The translations under genes and the position numbers were made by a program. DNA of 64,000 nt, taken from positions 124,001 to 188,000 of the forward strand of contig DATNPX010000030.1 in NCBI GenBank assembly GCA_036702975.1. The letters run 5' to 3'. The notes beneath the pieces were generated by a model. That model ran no database searches, was not told where the DNA came from, and was given only the letters and a program-made list of their open reading frames with translations. Source of the stretch: DATNPX01 sp036702975 (GTDB lineage: Bacteria; Cyanobacteriota; Vampirovibrionia; Obscuribacterales; Obscuribacteraceae). Positions 1 to 8,726 of the stretch are shown here, one piece after another; the stretch's first letter is position 1; each line of letters opens with the position of its first letter.

Positions 1-422
1 GCTCGGAATCTATCGGTAACCTTTCCTCAACGTTTTAACGATTAACGATTCAGATAAACGATTCAGAGACCAGGTACTGGCCTGCTTTTAGTCGGGTACG
101 AATTTGATTGGCGCAACGGGACATTGTTAAACCGTCAGACTTTAACAAATGAAACCCTCACCAGTTGACGGTTTCCAATATTAACTTCTGACAGCATGCG
201 CAGGAGGCAAACTGCAATAGATGATTCCGAGTCTTGAGTAATTCCTGTATCTGATAGCTATTCGGTCGACCTATGTTGGCTGTGACTCGACTATGCGAAC
301 ACAGTTGATACCGCACTGACGGTATATTCACCAGATGTGGTGCAGCGGTGAGGCACCACATTTAGAGTCAAGAGGAAAGTCTAACTTGACATAAAGATAG
401 TTTATAAGCATGCTGTAGTCAG
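1..422. other. gene-free left flank with short AACGATT repeats
   Basis: No convincing gene is seen here. Three copies of AACGATT lie at 37-43, 44-50 and 57-63, and the last two extend to AACGATTCAGA, which could be an iterated binding site. A TTGACA hexamer at 386-391 could be a -35 element for the small gene starting at 423, but no good -10 sits 16-18 bases after it. A minus-strand reading frame at 158-361 has no family resemblance and no clear ribosome binding site. Confidence 0.4.
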
Positions 423-698
423 GTGTTGGAGGGTAGGACGATCGACCAGGTTGAACAGTTTGATTTGTTGGAATTTCAACAGCGTGCTCGCGAAATATGC
501 TGCCCGCAAAAGTTATTTCAGCTTTGGGAAGATGTATGTCGCCGATATGAGCGCTATGAGATCGGCCGGTATCAACTTGAAGAAATGAAGGATGTCATCT
601 GGCCCAATCTCAAAGCTTTAACCACCTTACGGCGATGTGTGAACGATATTCCGCCAGTAAGTCGTGAAAATCAGGAAGTTACCAGGCAGAGTGCCTGA
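423..698 (+). CDS. small hypothetical protein (91 aa)
   Basis: This is an unrecognised 91-residue protein read from a GTG start. It is rich in charged and aromatic residues (a Glu/Arg/Tyr-rich middle around residues 30-60) and has no signal peptide or membrane segment, so it is probably cytosolic and helical. A purine-rich GGAGGG lies just after the GTG instead of before it, so the start is uncertain. The gene ends 34 bases before the exported protein at 733 on the same strand and could share its transcript. Function unknown; the amino-acid composition looks coding but there is no motif to name. Confidence 0.45.
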   Translation: MLEGRTIDQVEQFDLLEFQQRAREICCPQKLFQLWEDVCRRYERYEIGRYQLEEMKDVIWPNLKALTTLRRCVNDIPPVSRENQEVTRQSA

Positions 699-732
699 GC
701 AAGTCGCCTGGATTATGGCTAAAATGTAGAGG

Positions 733-2139
733 TTGTTAGAGAAAGGTGATTCTCTGAAACTCCTACGCCTGGCTTGGTTTCTGTCTGTTGGCGCAACCGC
801 TTTTTCGGCTGCGTATGCCGCGCCGGACTTCTCTGATGATAGTCACTTTACAGAGCGGGAAACAGCGCCGCCTGCACGCGTCCACTTATCGGACCAGGCG
901 CGGCGTTCCGCCCAGCCTTCACCAAACGATGACTGGGACGCAGACCGTAAGGCTTTGATGAAAATGCCGGTACCGAGAATGGTCCCGTCGTCACCCGAAG
1001 ATGGCCAAACGGGGCAAGGCCAGGATGTTCGGCAATATTCTCCGTCTGCTCCCTATCAACTTCAAGATTTCGACACTGCCGGGAACGACTCGACAAAGAC
1101 TCTCGGTCCCGATGGCGACAGCAACGCCGAGTCTAACAGACGCACCGAACAGAATGTCCGAGCCGGCCGTCCGCGTACTCAAGCTGATGAAGTACCGCTA
1201 CAGCGCAAACCCCTCGCACTGCAAGGTGGTGTCTCGACCAAAGTGAATAACTTTGGCTCCGCGCAGGATCTGCGCGATGTAGGGGCTCAAGATGCTCACA
1301 TGTTCAATTTGTATGCTGGTTCACCACCACCGTATCCCGATCCGAAAATGGTTAGCCCGACTCTTTATCACAATTGGTTGAAGGAGACTCACAGCGAACT
1401 CGGTGTAACCGACAAGAGCGCTATCGTCGAGATCAAGGGACAGTGGGACGATTCGGGTCACATCCTGCATTACTTCGGTCTACCTTACACGCGCATCGGC
1501 ACTAATACTGTGGCTAAGTACGACTTCTCTCACGCTTCCGTAGCGATTGTCGATTGTGCAGGTAATTTAAATCAGGAGTCAGTCGATACGCTTCGCAGCT
1601 TCGTTTTCGACGGAGGTTATTTAGTTACCACCGACTGGGCACTCGATAATTTTCTAGTGAGAGCGTTTCCCGGTGCCATTGAATGGAATGGCGGTTACTC
1701 ATATCCGGATCTGGTCGATGCGATTATTGTCGAACCGAATCCAGATCTGATCAAGAATTGCGTGCCTCATGCTCGTTGGAAACTTGACGACAAGTGCCAA
1801 ACTGTAAAGGTTCGCAGACCTGAATATGTTCACGTGCTCGTTCGCAGCCCCATGTTATGCCGCCAAGATCCTGATGGACGCGGGATTTTGGCTTGCACAT
1901 TTCAATACGGCAAGGGGCAGGTTTTGCACGTTGTCGGCCATTTTGACATAAACTCGACGGGCACTTTCGTAAACTCGTTACCCGATCCGGCTCCTCGAAT
2001 TGGGATTGGCTTGAGGCAGGCGATCATCGCAAACTTCGTAGTTGCCGGACTCAACGCGCATGCTCCGGGAAAACCTAAAACAGCAAGTACCGACTCGTCC
2101 ACCGACCCAGGTGATTCTTCAAATGCACCTGCACGATAG
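733..2139 (+). CDS. exported protein with class I amidotransferase-like (DUF4159/ThuA-like) C-terminal domain
   Basis: This 468-residue protein has an N-terminal signal peptide (hydrophobic run around residues 9-28 ending in AYA), a long Pro/Ser/Asp/Arg-rich low-complexity region to about residue 195, and a globular C-terminal domain (about 205-450). That domain shows alternating beta strands and helices: a strand containing AIVDCAG, then a region like FVFDGGYLVTTDWALDN, and near the end a GKGQVLHVVGHFD segment. This resembles the flavodoxin-like fold of the class I glutamine amidotransferase superfamily used as a binding domain in DUF4159/ThuA-like proteins; no catalytic triad can be assigned. 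The TTG at 733 abuts a GAGG; a CTG at 754 after AAGGTGA is a possible alternative that would place Lys at the start of the signal peptide. It is followed 11 bases later by the NlpC-like gene, probably an operon. Confidence 0.6.
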   Translation: MLEKGDSLKLLRLAWFLSVGATAFSAAYAAPDFSDDSHFTERETAPPARVHLSDQARRSAQPSPNDDWDADRKALMKMPVPRMVPSSPEDGQTGQGQDVRQYSPSAPYQLQDFDTAGNDSTKTLGPDGDSNAESNRRTEQNVRAGRPRTQADEVPLQRKPLALQGGVSTKVNNFGSAQDLRDVGAQDAHMFNLYAGSPPPYPDPKMVSPTLYHNWLKETHSELGVTDKSAIVEIKGQWDDSGHILHYFGLPYTRIGTNTVAKYDFSHASVAIVDCAGNLNQESVDTLRSFVFDGGYLVTTDWALDNFLVRAFPGAIEWNGGYSYPDLVDAIIVEPNPDLIKNCVPHARWKLDDKCQTVKVRRPEYVHVLVRSPMLCRQDPDGRGILACTFQYGKGQVLHVVGHFDINSTGTFVNSLPDPAPRIGIGLRQAIIANFVVAGLNAHAPGKPKTASTDSSTDPGDSSNAPAR

Positions 2140-2149
2140 GAGACAAAAC

Positions 2150-3151
2150 GTGCCATCTAGCAATGATTCTCGGCGCGGTCGCAGACTGCGGATATCAGCT
2201 GCACTGGCGGAAGTTTTATTGATTGCCAGCCTTCTCACTCCTGTGTTCGCGCAACAGTTGCCGTCCGTTACAAGCACTGAGCCTTCATTGGGAGCGAGCG
2301 AAGCAAGCAGCGCCAGTGGGATGCAGCGAAGCATCCGCCCAAGTCTTGGCCATGAACTGTATGCTAGGGCTTATTCGATTTTCGAACGCGCAAGTGAAGT
2401 TCACTATAAGCACGATAACAGTGATGACGATGACTCACAGGTTGTCGATTCAGATTATCAGTGCAAGGCTCTTTGTGATTGTTCGGGGCTGGTGAGCTAT
2501 GTGTTGCAGACTATTGCTCCGAAGCATTATGAGGTTCTGAAGAACTCTTCCTCTCGTTCAGGACATCCGCTTGCTTCGACCTACGAACGATTCTTTTCTT
2601 CGCTTAGCACCACTAAGTTGACCGATGGTTGGTTGCAAGTCGCCAACTATAAAGATCTGCGTCGAGGTGATTTGATCGCCTGGAAGAAACCCTTGCCGCC
2701 GCCATCGCCTGATGGTACCGCTGTTCCGCATAAGAGAGGCAACACCGGACATGTGATGATCGTTGAATCCGCTCCCAGCGAACCTCAGCGTGGAAGCGCC
2801 AACGGGCAGGATTTTCTCTATGTGAATATTCCCGTTATCGATAGCTCCTCTGTGGACCACTTTCCTCCCGAACAATTGCCACCACAAGCACATCAAGCGC
2901 ATCGAGACGGCATCGGCCGCGGCACCATACGCTTGCTTGTGAGCGAGTCTGGTCAACCAGTGGGCTATTGGGAAGGCACGTACTGGGGAGAAGGCAACAA
3001 AGAGATAAAGAAACCTACCTACACAAACGACATCGCTTTCGCTCGTGCGGTACACAACCGCCATCAGCCTAATCCCAATCCCAATTCCGGTGCCAGTCCT
3101 AGTCCTAATCCTAGTCCTAATCCAGCTCCTAGTTCTAGCCCTGAGTCCTAG
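2150..3151 (+). CDS. secreted NlpC/P60-like cysteine peptidase
   Basis: Predicted exported cell-wall hydrolase of the NlpC/P60 type, which cleaves peptide links in peptidoglycan. The GTG at 2150 follows AGGAGA with 6-7 bases spacing and lies just after the upstream stop, so it is preferred over the longer frame from 2042. An arginine-rich N-terminus and hydrophobic stretch ending in VFA make a signal peptide. The likely catalytic Cys is in DCSGLVSYVL and the His in NTGHVMIVES, with the usual RRGDLIAWK strand between them, as in NlpC/P60 enzymes. The insert between Cys and His is longer than in small NlpC domains. The last 28 residues are a Pro/Ser/Asn repeat that looks like a linker or wall-spanning tail. 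It probably works with the exported protein upstream. Substrate is inferred from the family only. Confidence 0.7.
   Translation: MPSSNDSRRGRRLRISAALAEVLLIASLLTPVFAQQLPSVTSTEPSLGASEASSASGMQRSIRPSLGHELYARAYSIFERASEVHYKHDNSDDDDSQVVDSDYQCKALCDCSGLVSYVLQTIAPKHYEVLKNSSSRSGHPLASTYERFFSSLSTTKLTDGWLQVANYKDLRRGDLIAWKKPLPPPSPDGTAVPHKRGNTGHVMIVESAPSEPQRGSANGQDFLYVNIPVIDSSSVDHFPPEQLPPQAHQAHRDGIGRGTIRLLVSESGQPVGYWEGTYWGEGNKEIKKPTYTNDIAFARAVHNRHQPNPNPNSGASPSPNPSPNPAPSSSPES
3068..3141 (+). repeat. CCTAAT/CCTAGT hexamer repeat encoding a Pro-Ser-Asn tail
   Basis: A run of near-identical hexamers (CCTAAT, CCCAAT, CCTAGT, CCAGCT) forms the 3' end of the NlpC-like gene and encodes alternating Pro with Asn, Ser or Ala. 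Such repeats change length easily by slippage, in steps of two residues without frameshift. Confidence 0.7.
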
Positions 3152-3173
3152 CCAGAATGCGGTTTGACGACCT

Positions 3174-4082
3174 CTAGTTCTTATCGTTCAAAGCCCAGTT
3201 GAAAGGCATGTACTCGACTCGCACTGGTGGCTGCGTGGTATCGGGGGCTGGGTTTTTGCTTGCTGCCTCTTTCAGTTCGATTTTCAGGGCCTGAGTGCCA
3301 TTGTCAGCCAAATATTCGAAGATGACTTGCTCGTCGGTCGGCATCTTGCCTTTGTACTTTTTGCACCACCCTTTTGGTGCAAAATCGAGCGCAAACCATT
3401 GAAAGAGTTTTGATACTTTCAAACTTTTATTGTTTTTGTCGAAAGCGACGTTTTGTGAGTTTGAGAGAAATGAGTCGCGGCACTCATCTAGCCTGGTATC
3501 GAGGTCTTGTCCGGTGAAAGCCTGGTTGCGCAAGTGTGGACTGCCTTTGGCTGCACAGACGACGGCAAAGTGAGTGCGGCAGTCGTGGAAATCTCGGCGC
3601 AAAATAGTGTGTTCGATTTGGTCTAAAGTGACATCCTGACTCGCTACTTTAAAGTGCACGGTCTCCCAGGCATCGGGGATCTGTCTGAAACTATTAGGCG
3701 GATAGTCAGGATTTTTTCCAGCCAGAGGGTAATTATCCAAAACCAACTTGATTGTTAGTGCATTGGAGGCATTGATCCAGAGCGCTTTTCGGTCGTTTTC
3801 CTGGAGCTGCTTATATTCATCTTGCGATAGTGCAGCTATGGAATCGAGATAACTATTGAGCGGCGCAATTTTCTTTTTCCACTGCGCATAGTCGACATGG
3901 TCTTGTTTAACGTACTTATTGAGCTCGTTGCTGAAGAGTTTGTGCGTGACGTCAAAGCCTTGCGGCGTCTGGGCCGAGCCGGCGCACATAGTTGTCGATA
4001 GAAAAAAGAAGCAAACAGACCAGGCAGCAAACGTCATTGCTGCTGCCAGGCACTCAATCTTGGAGACATGGAGACGATGCAT
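3174..4082 (-). CDS. DUF547 domain exported protein
   Basis: A 302-residue protein with a signal peptide (hydrophobic residues about 10-32) followed by a DUF547 domain. Family hallmarks visible include the opening around HKLFSNELNKYVKQDHVDYAQWKK, the ALWINASNALTIKLVLDNYP segment, the LDQIEHTILRR segment and the FAVVCAAKGSPHLRNQAFTG segment containing the conserved Cys. Biochemical function is not established for the family; a papain-like fold is often suspected, so the Cys and His residues could be catalytic, but this is inference. The gene converges with the NlpC-like gene (22-base gap) and lies 57 bases downstream of trpA on the same strand, with two small hairpins between. Confidence 0.75.
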   Translation of the reverse strand: MHRLHVSKIECLAAAMTFAAWSVCFFFLSTTMCAGSAQTPQGFDVTHKLFSNELNKYVKQDHVDYAQWKKKIAPLNSYLDSIAALSQDEYKQLQENDRKALWINASNALTIKLVLDNYPLAGKNPDYPPNSFRQIPDAWETVHFKVASQDVTLDQIEHTILRRDFHDCRTHFAVVCAAKGSPHLRNQAFTGQDLDTRLDECRDSFLSNSQNVAFDKNNKSLKVSKLFQWFALDFAPKGWCKKYKGKMPTDEQVIFEYLADNGTQALKIELKEAASKNPAPDTTQPPVRVEYMPFNWALNDKN

Positions 4083-4098
4083 GCTGATTCCGCGAGAG

Positions 4099-4133
4099 GT
4101 GTTTGATAAACACTTGATAGCCGCTTGGCTATC
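4099..4133 (-). other. two tandem hairpins between trpA and the DUF547 gene
   Basis: Two perfect inverted repeats lie side by side: GTGTTT-GAT-AAACAC at 4099-4113 and GATAGCC-GCTT-GGCTATC at 4116-4133. There is no long U-tract after either on the minus strand, so they are weak candidates for the 3' boundary of the trp operon or an RNA processing/stability element. They sit directly upstream of the start of the DUF547 gene. Confidence 0.4.
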
Positions 4134-4139
4134 CGATGT

Positions 4140-4979
4140 CTATCCTTTCGCCTTGGAATGTACCATCTTCTGCTCGTTTGAGCTACAGGCTTTCAGCATC
4201 TCTTGATAAAATTCGGCGAGATTTTTTGATGAATCCTTCGATTTTGCCAAGTCGATCACTTTTGAACCGGTGATGACTCCGTCGACTCCTGCAGCGATCA
4301 TCCGTCTGGCTGTTTCGCCGCTTGAGATGCCAAATCCAGCGCAGATCGGCGTGTCAGTCACTTGTCGTATAACGTCGACAATTCCTGCCAGTTTTGCATC
4401 ATTTTGGCTGTCACCGGCATTTATTCCGGTCACACCTAACCTGGACAGCAAGTAGATAAAGCCGCTTGCCTTGCGGGCGATGGACCTTATTCTACTTTCG
4501 GGAGAGACCGGTGAAATTAAGAAGATAAGGCTGATACCGTTACGTTCAGCTATCGAAACCACCTCAGCCGAAAAATCTACAGGCAAGTCTGCTATCAAGA
4601 CGCCGTCAATGCCTGAGTCTTTTGCCAGTGCAAAAAAATTCTCTGCGCCTTTCTTCATTACCAGGTTGTAGTACACCAGTACTCCGACTGGAATATCGGC
4701 ATCGAGTTTTCTTACTTCTTTTATCAGAGCAAAACCGTCGTCGACAGTGAATCCTGTCTCTAGTGTTTCAAAGGCCGCTGCCTGAATAACAGGACCGTCG
4801 GCGACAGGATCACTGAAGGCAAAGCCTAGTTCGAGGGCGCTTGCTCCTTCATCGATCATCTGTTTTATCAAAGCTAAAGATCGATTCTTATCTGGCCAAC
4901 CGAGCAACGTGAAAGGCATAAACGCTTTTTGGTTTCGCTCTTGCAGTTGTTGAAATCGGCTCCTATAACGTTCCGACAT
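4140..4979 (-). CDS. trpA: tryptophan synthase alpha subunit
   Basis: TrpA cleaves indole-3-glycerol phosphate to indole and glyceraldehyde 3-phosphate, and indole is channelled to TrpB. The 279-residue protein is a full-length TIM barrel. The catalytic pair is visible as Glu50 in ALELGFAFSD and Asp61 in PVADGPVIQ, matching Glu49 and Asp60 of the enteric enzyme. The phosphate-binding loop is seen in AGFGISSGE and GVITGSKVID. It is the last gene of the trp operon and its ATG overlaps the end of trpB by 17 bases, typical for translational coupling of the two subunits. The C-terminal 20 residues are lysine- and serine-rich and dispensable-looking. Confidence 0.97.
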   Translation of the reverse strand: MSERYRSRFQQLQERNQKAFMPFTLLGWPDKNRSLALIKQMIDEGASALELGFAFSDPVADGPVIQAAAFETLETGFTVDDGFALIKEVRKLDADIPVGVLVYYNLVMKKGAENFFALAKDSGIDGVLIADLPVDFSAEVVSIAERNGISLIFLISPVSPESRIRSIARKASGFIYLLSRLGVTGINAGDSQNDAKLAGIVDVIRQVTDTPICAGFGISSGETARRMIAAGVDGVITGSKVIDLAKSKDSSKNLAEFYQEMLKACSSNEQKMVHSKAKG

Positions 4980-6138
4980 GCTTTATCACCTCAGCTAAAT
5001 CTTTGTCGCCGCGACCAGAGACGTTCACCAAAATCGTTGTTCCTTTGCCAGCTTCTTGAGCTAGCTTCTTAGCATAGGCGAGAGCATGACTGCTCTCAAG
5101 CGCCGGAATAATGCCCTCTTTCGAAGACATCTCCCGGAAAGCGGCTAAGGCTTCCTCATCGGTAATTGCTACGTAGGTGGCTCGCCCGATATCTTGCAAA
5201 TGGGCATGTTCCGGACCGACAGAAGGATAGTCGAGCCCGGCGGCTATGCTATGCGCCTCTAGGATCTGCCCATCATCTGTCTGCATGACTTTGCTTATCA
5301 TTCCATGCAAGCAACCTGTGGTGCCTCGGGCCAGTACGGCACCATGCTTGGTGCTTTCAAGACCGGCGCCACCCGGCTCTACTCCCACTAACTTCACGTC
5401 TGTGTCTTCTATAAAGCCTGTAAATATGCCTATCGCATTGGAACCACCGCCAACGCATGCCACCACGTAGTTCGGTAATGCCTGTTTGGCTTGCAAGAAT
5501 TGCTGGCGCGCCTCGTCGCCGATTATGCGCTGAAAATACTTCACAATCGTAGGAAATGGGTGGGGACCTGCGACAGTTCCAAGCAGATAGTGCGTGTTTT
5601 CGACGTTTGTGATCCAGTCTCTGAGCGCTTCGTTGATGGCGTCTTTCAACGTACGGCTGCCGGTTTTTACGGGCAGAAGCTTGGCGCCCATAAGCTTCAT
5701 GCGTTGGACGTTAGGTTCCTGACGTGCCATATCTACTTCGCCCATATAAATCTCTGTTTCAAGATTGAGTAAAGCACCAGCCATGGCGCAGGCAACGCCG
5801 TGCTGCCCGGCACCTGTTTCGGCGATAATTCTCTTCTTGCGCATCGCCTTTGCCAGCAGTGCCTGTCCGAGGGCGTTGTTTGTCTTATGTGCACCACCAT
5901 GCAGTAAGTCTTCCCGTTTCAAAAAGATCTCCGCTCCCCAAGCGCGACTGAGATTCTCTGCGAAATAAAGAGGAGTTGGGCGTCCTGCGTAGTTCGTGAA
6001 GAGATGCCCCAGGTCTTGCAAGAATTTTTCGTCTTTAATCGCCCTGTTGAATGAACCCTCGAGCTCTTCAAGTGGCATCATGAGAGTCTCTGGTACGTAG
6101 ATGCCACCATAGGCGCCGAATTTTCCGGTTGCTTGCAT
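4963..6138 (-). CDS. trpB: tryptophan synthase beta subunit
   Basis: TrpB condenses indole with serine to give tryptophan using pyridoxal phosphate. At 391 residues it has the usual length of the TrpB1 type. The PLP lysine is Lys85 in GGAHKTNNALGQ, the phosphate-binding glycine loop is VGGGSNAIG, and the ETGAGQHG loop that contacts the substrate carboxylate is present. A GAGGG ribosome binding site precedes the ATG at 6138. It follows trpF by 18 bases and overlaps trpA. Confidence 0.98.
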   Translation of the reverse strand: MQATGKFGAYGGIYVPETLMMPLEELEGSFNRAIKDEKFLQDLGHLFTNYAGRPTPLYFAENLSRAWGAEIFLKREDLLHGGAHKTNNALGQALLAKAMRKKRIIAETGAGQHGVACAMAGALLNLETEIYMGEVDMARQEPNVQRMKLMGAKLLPVKTGSRTLKDAINEALRDWITNVENTHYLLGTVAGPHPFPTIVKYFQRIIGDEARQQFLQAKQALPNYVVACVGGGSNAIGIFTGFIEDTDVKLVGVEPGGAGLESTKHGAVLARGTTGCLHGMISKVMQTDDGQILEAHSIAAGLDYPSVGPEHAHLQDIGRATYVAITDEEALAAFREMSSKEGIIPALESSHALAYAKKLAQEAGKGTTILVNVSGRGDKDLAEVIKHVGTL

Positions 6139-6156
6139 GTTGTCCCTCTACTCCAT

Positions 6157-6870
6157 TTATGTTCTCGCTGCGCTGTTTTGGCATGCGTCCATGAATTCTG
6201 CCATCAAGCGCTTGTCCTTGATACCGGGTTTCGCCTCCACGCCCGATGCCACGTCGATGGCGAATGGATGCAGCGTGTCAATCACTTGTCTCACATTTTG
6301 ACTGTGCAGCCCGCCTGCGAAAAAATATGGTGGCAGCCGGCACTCAGACTGTATGCGTGCCAACCTCGCCATGGCGTTCTCAAGCCAACCATCGCTGTCT
6401 GCCGTCTTAGGTTTATCGAACAAGAAGTGTTGCACGTTGCTTGGATAGCGTTGGATTTCGGCGACGAGCGCGACGTCATCGTAGCGACGCGATCTTCCTT
6501 GTTTCTCAATTTCGGGAGAGTGGAATTTCATCGGAAAAGCCTTTATTACTGGGCGCTCAATCTCGCTACAGAACTCAGGGCCTTCGAAGCCGTGTAGCTG
6601 AACGTAATCCAGGCTCAATCTCTCTGCTATGGATTTTACTTCCCCCAGTTCGGAGTTTTGAAATACTCCCACCAGTCTCACTTGATTGCGGAGGCGGTCA
6701 GCGATTCGTTCCGCCATCTCTATCTCAATAGAGCGCGGACTCGATGAAACGAAGATCAAACCAAGGAAAGATGCACCCAGCTCATTTGCCAGGATAGCGT
6801 CGTCGACATTAGTGATGCCACAGATCTTTACGTTGGTCATTTCGATCGTTTTGGTTTTATGTCGCTCCAC
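6157..6870 (-). CDS. trpF: phosphoribosylanthranilate isomerase
   Basis: TrpF catalyses the Amadori rearrangement of N-(5'-phosphoribosyl)anthranilate, the third step to tryptophan. The (beta/alpha)8 barrel starts with the conserved VKICGITN strand holding the catalytic Cys, has the GLIFVSSSPRSI segment, QLHGFEGPEFC, and ends with the phosphate-binding motifs FFAGGLHSQNV and AIDVASGVEAKPGIKD. Two starts are possible: the GTG at 6870, which overlaps trpC by 14 bases, or the ATG at 6840, which begins at the usual family N-terminus (MTNVKICG). Neither has a strong ribosome binding site; the shorter form (227 residues) fits the family better. Confidence 0.95.
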   Translation of the reverse strand: MERHKTKTIEMTNVKICGITNVDDAILANELGASFLGLIFVSSSPRSIEIEMAERIADRLRNQVRLVGVFQNSELGEVKSIAERLSLDYVQLHGFEGPEFCSEIERPVIKAFPMKFHSPEIEKQGRSRRYDDVALVAEIQRYPSNVQHFLFDKPKTADSDGWLENAMARLARIQSECRLPPYFFAGGLHSQNVRQVIDTLHPFAIDVASGVEAKPGIKDKRLMAEFMDACQNSAART

Positions 6871-7660
6871 CGACTAGCTTCTGATGTGATTTAGCCTTGG
6901 TCAAGGCGGCAAGCTTCTCTTTTAGATCTGGCGCCGCCATCAAAGAGGAGCCGATGAGGAAATTTGTACAAAACGGCAACAACCGCTCAATATGACTACG
7001 TTCAGATATGCCGCTGGCTGAAATTTTGACGACGCTGTCAGGTATTTGTGGTGCAAGCAACTCGGTCGTGGCAAAGTCAATTTCGAATGTCTCAAGATTG
7101 CGATTGTTGATCAAAATAACGTCTGGCTGAACTTTGAGAGCTCTCACCAGCTCTTCCTCGCTCTGCACTTCGACAATCGGAGTCATTTTCAGTTGTTTGA
7201 TTTGGTGGTGCAGCAAATGCAGAGTATCATCGTCCAAAATCTTCACTATCAAAAGGGCCGCTTGGGCACCAGCTTCTCTTGCTTCATAACATTGATAGGT
7301 GTCGATGATGAAGTCTTTACACAAAGTCGGGCATTTGCTATTTCGAGAAATCTGCGTCAGTAGATCTAAACTGCCACCAAAATATTTGGTGTCTGTAAGA
7401 ACCGAGATACCGCATGCAAATTGGTCGTAGGTCGAGATTATTTTGCTGAGGTCCGGTTTCGCTTGCAGAACCCCAGCGCTTGGAGACTTTGGTTTTAATT
7501 CGCAAATCAAGTGCAGTTCGTTTGCCGCTGCAATCGCCTTCAAAAAGCTGCCATCGCCGGCAGTGACGGACTGAGCTAGAGATGTTTCTGCTCTTTCGCT
7601 CTTGCGTTGTGCTACTTCAGCACGTTTGTTCGAGACGATCTCACTTAGAATATTCGGCAT
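6857..7660 (-). CDS. trpC: indole-3-glycerol phosphate synthase
   Basis: TrpC closes the indole ring, converting CdRP to indole-3-glycerol phosphate with loss of CO2 and water. The 267-residue monofunctional enzyme shows the family signature LICELKPKSPSAG (catalytic Glu and Lys of the first strands), the CKDFIIDTYQCYEAREAGAQAALLIV region, VEVQSEEEL, and the INNRNLETFEID and SASGIS strands. Its ATG overlaps the end of trpD by 20 bases, and its 3' end overlaps the long reading of trpF. Confidence 0.97.
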   Translation of the reverse strand: MPNILSEIVSNKRAEVAQRKSERAETSLAQSVTAGDGSFLKAIAAANELHLICELKPKSPSAGVLQAKPDLSKIISTYDQFACGISVLTDTKYFGGSLDLLTQISRNSKCPTLCKDFIIDTYQCYEAREAGAQAALLIVKILDDDTLHLLHHQIKQLKMTPIVEVQSEEELVRALKVQPDVILINNRNLETFEIDFATTELLAPQIPDSVVKISASGISERSHIERLLPFCTNFLIGSSLMAAPDLKEKLAALTKAKSHQKLVGGAT

Positions 7661-8726
7661 ATAATTTCTTGTATTGTTCGTACTTCTGCGCTACTGAACC
7701 ATCTTTCATGAGTTGTGCAGCGATTTCATAGCCGTCTTTTATCTCCTCGACTTTTCCGGCTACTTTCAGCGCGACTGCCGTGTTCAGACAAACAGTGCGG
7801 AAGAAGTAGTTGCTCTCGTCGACCTCGTTGTTGATCAGCTGCTGAAAGATGCTCGCACATTCATCGCCCGAAATTGCCCAGCTTGGGCGGTCCCAATTCT
7901 CTTCACCGAAGTTTAGTATTTCGGTTTTTACAGTCTTTTCGTCGACGACTGCCAGGTGATTGTCGGCGGCAATTTCGAGTTCATCGAGTCCGTTTGCTGA
8001 GCGGGCGACTGTGGCTCTCAATAACTGTTCTTCTGTAGCCAGATAATGAGCTATCAACTCTTGTGCTCTCGGATTTGGTGTGCCGAGTAGGCGTAATGCC
8101 GGTTTTACCGGATTGAGTAGCGGTCCTATGAGATTGAAAACAGTTCGCAACCCGACCGCTTGTCGCAGTGGCGCGATCGTAGCAAGCGCTGGGTAGAATT
8201 GCTGGGCAAAGACAAAAACTAGATTCGTCTTTCCATACATTTCCGGCAAAGCTTCAACTGGCATGTTGCCACCAAGACCAATGCGCTCTAAGAAGTCAAA
8301 ACTGCCACTGAGGCTATTAGCGGCTCGGTTGCCAAATTTCGCAACCGGCACACCGGCCGCTGAGAGCACAAAGGCGACCGTAGTCGAAGTGTTGTAGTGC
8401 GGCAGCCCGCTGCCTCCGGTGCCACAGCAATCCATTGCGTTCTGCATACCGGCGAAATGCTTTGCCGCATCTGGTATCACTGAAGCTCTTACGCCGTCGA
8501 CGAAGAGTTTCAAGACGGCACCATCGAGGTTTTTTTCTGCTGTCTGCCTGAGAAAATCTAGAGCCATTCCTGCAGGCATTAGACCTTTTAGCAATAGGTC
8601 GATATGTTGACGTTCGAAAGCGACGGGAGGCGAGTGAGATTCGGCCGCCGAAAGAAAGGCATCCTGATTTCCTGAGTTCATGCTCACCTTATTTGCATTT
8701 TGCAAGCTGCATCCCCACGCTAACAT
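7641..8726 (-). CDS. trpD: anthranilate phosphoribosyltransferase
   Basis: TrpD transfers phosphoribose from PRPP to anthranilate. The glycine-rich PRPP loop CGTGGSGLPHYNTST and the following KFGNRAANSLSGSFDFLERIG segment are clear, as is the NLIGPLLNP loop. The frame is open from an ATG at 8726 that overlaps the trpG stop, but an ATG at 8681 preceded by AAGGTGA begins closer to the family N-terminus; the true start is one of these two. The long form has 361 residues and the short form 346. Context places it between trpG and trpC, the order expected for enzymes of successive steps. Confidence 0.96.
   Translation of the reverse strand: MLAWGCSLQNANKVSMNSGNQDAFLSAAESHSPPVAFERQHIDLLLKGLMPAGMALDFLRQTAEKNLDGAVLKLFVDGVRASVIPDAAKHFAGMQNAMDCCGTGGSGLPHYNTSTTVAFVLSAAGVPVAKFGNRAANSLSGSFDFLERIGLGGNMPVEALPEMYGKTNLVFVFAQQFYPALATIAPLRQAVGLRTVFNLIGPLLNPVKPALRLLGTPNPRAQELIAHYLATEEQLLRATVARSANGLDELEIAADNHLAVVDEKTVKTEILNFGEENWDRPSWAISGDECASIFQQLINNEVDESNYFFRTVCLNTAVALKVAGKVEEIKDGYEIAAQLMKDGSVAQKYEQYKKLYAEYSK

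Noticed and set aside
158..361. minus-strand frame of 67 codons at the left end
   Set aside because: No ribosome binding site, no recognised product and no coding-like composition.
6133..6597. 154-codon plus-strand frame antisense to trpF
   Set aside because: It is a shadow frame opposite a clearly conserved gene.
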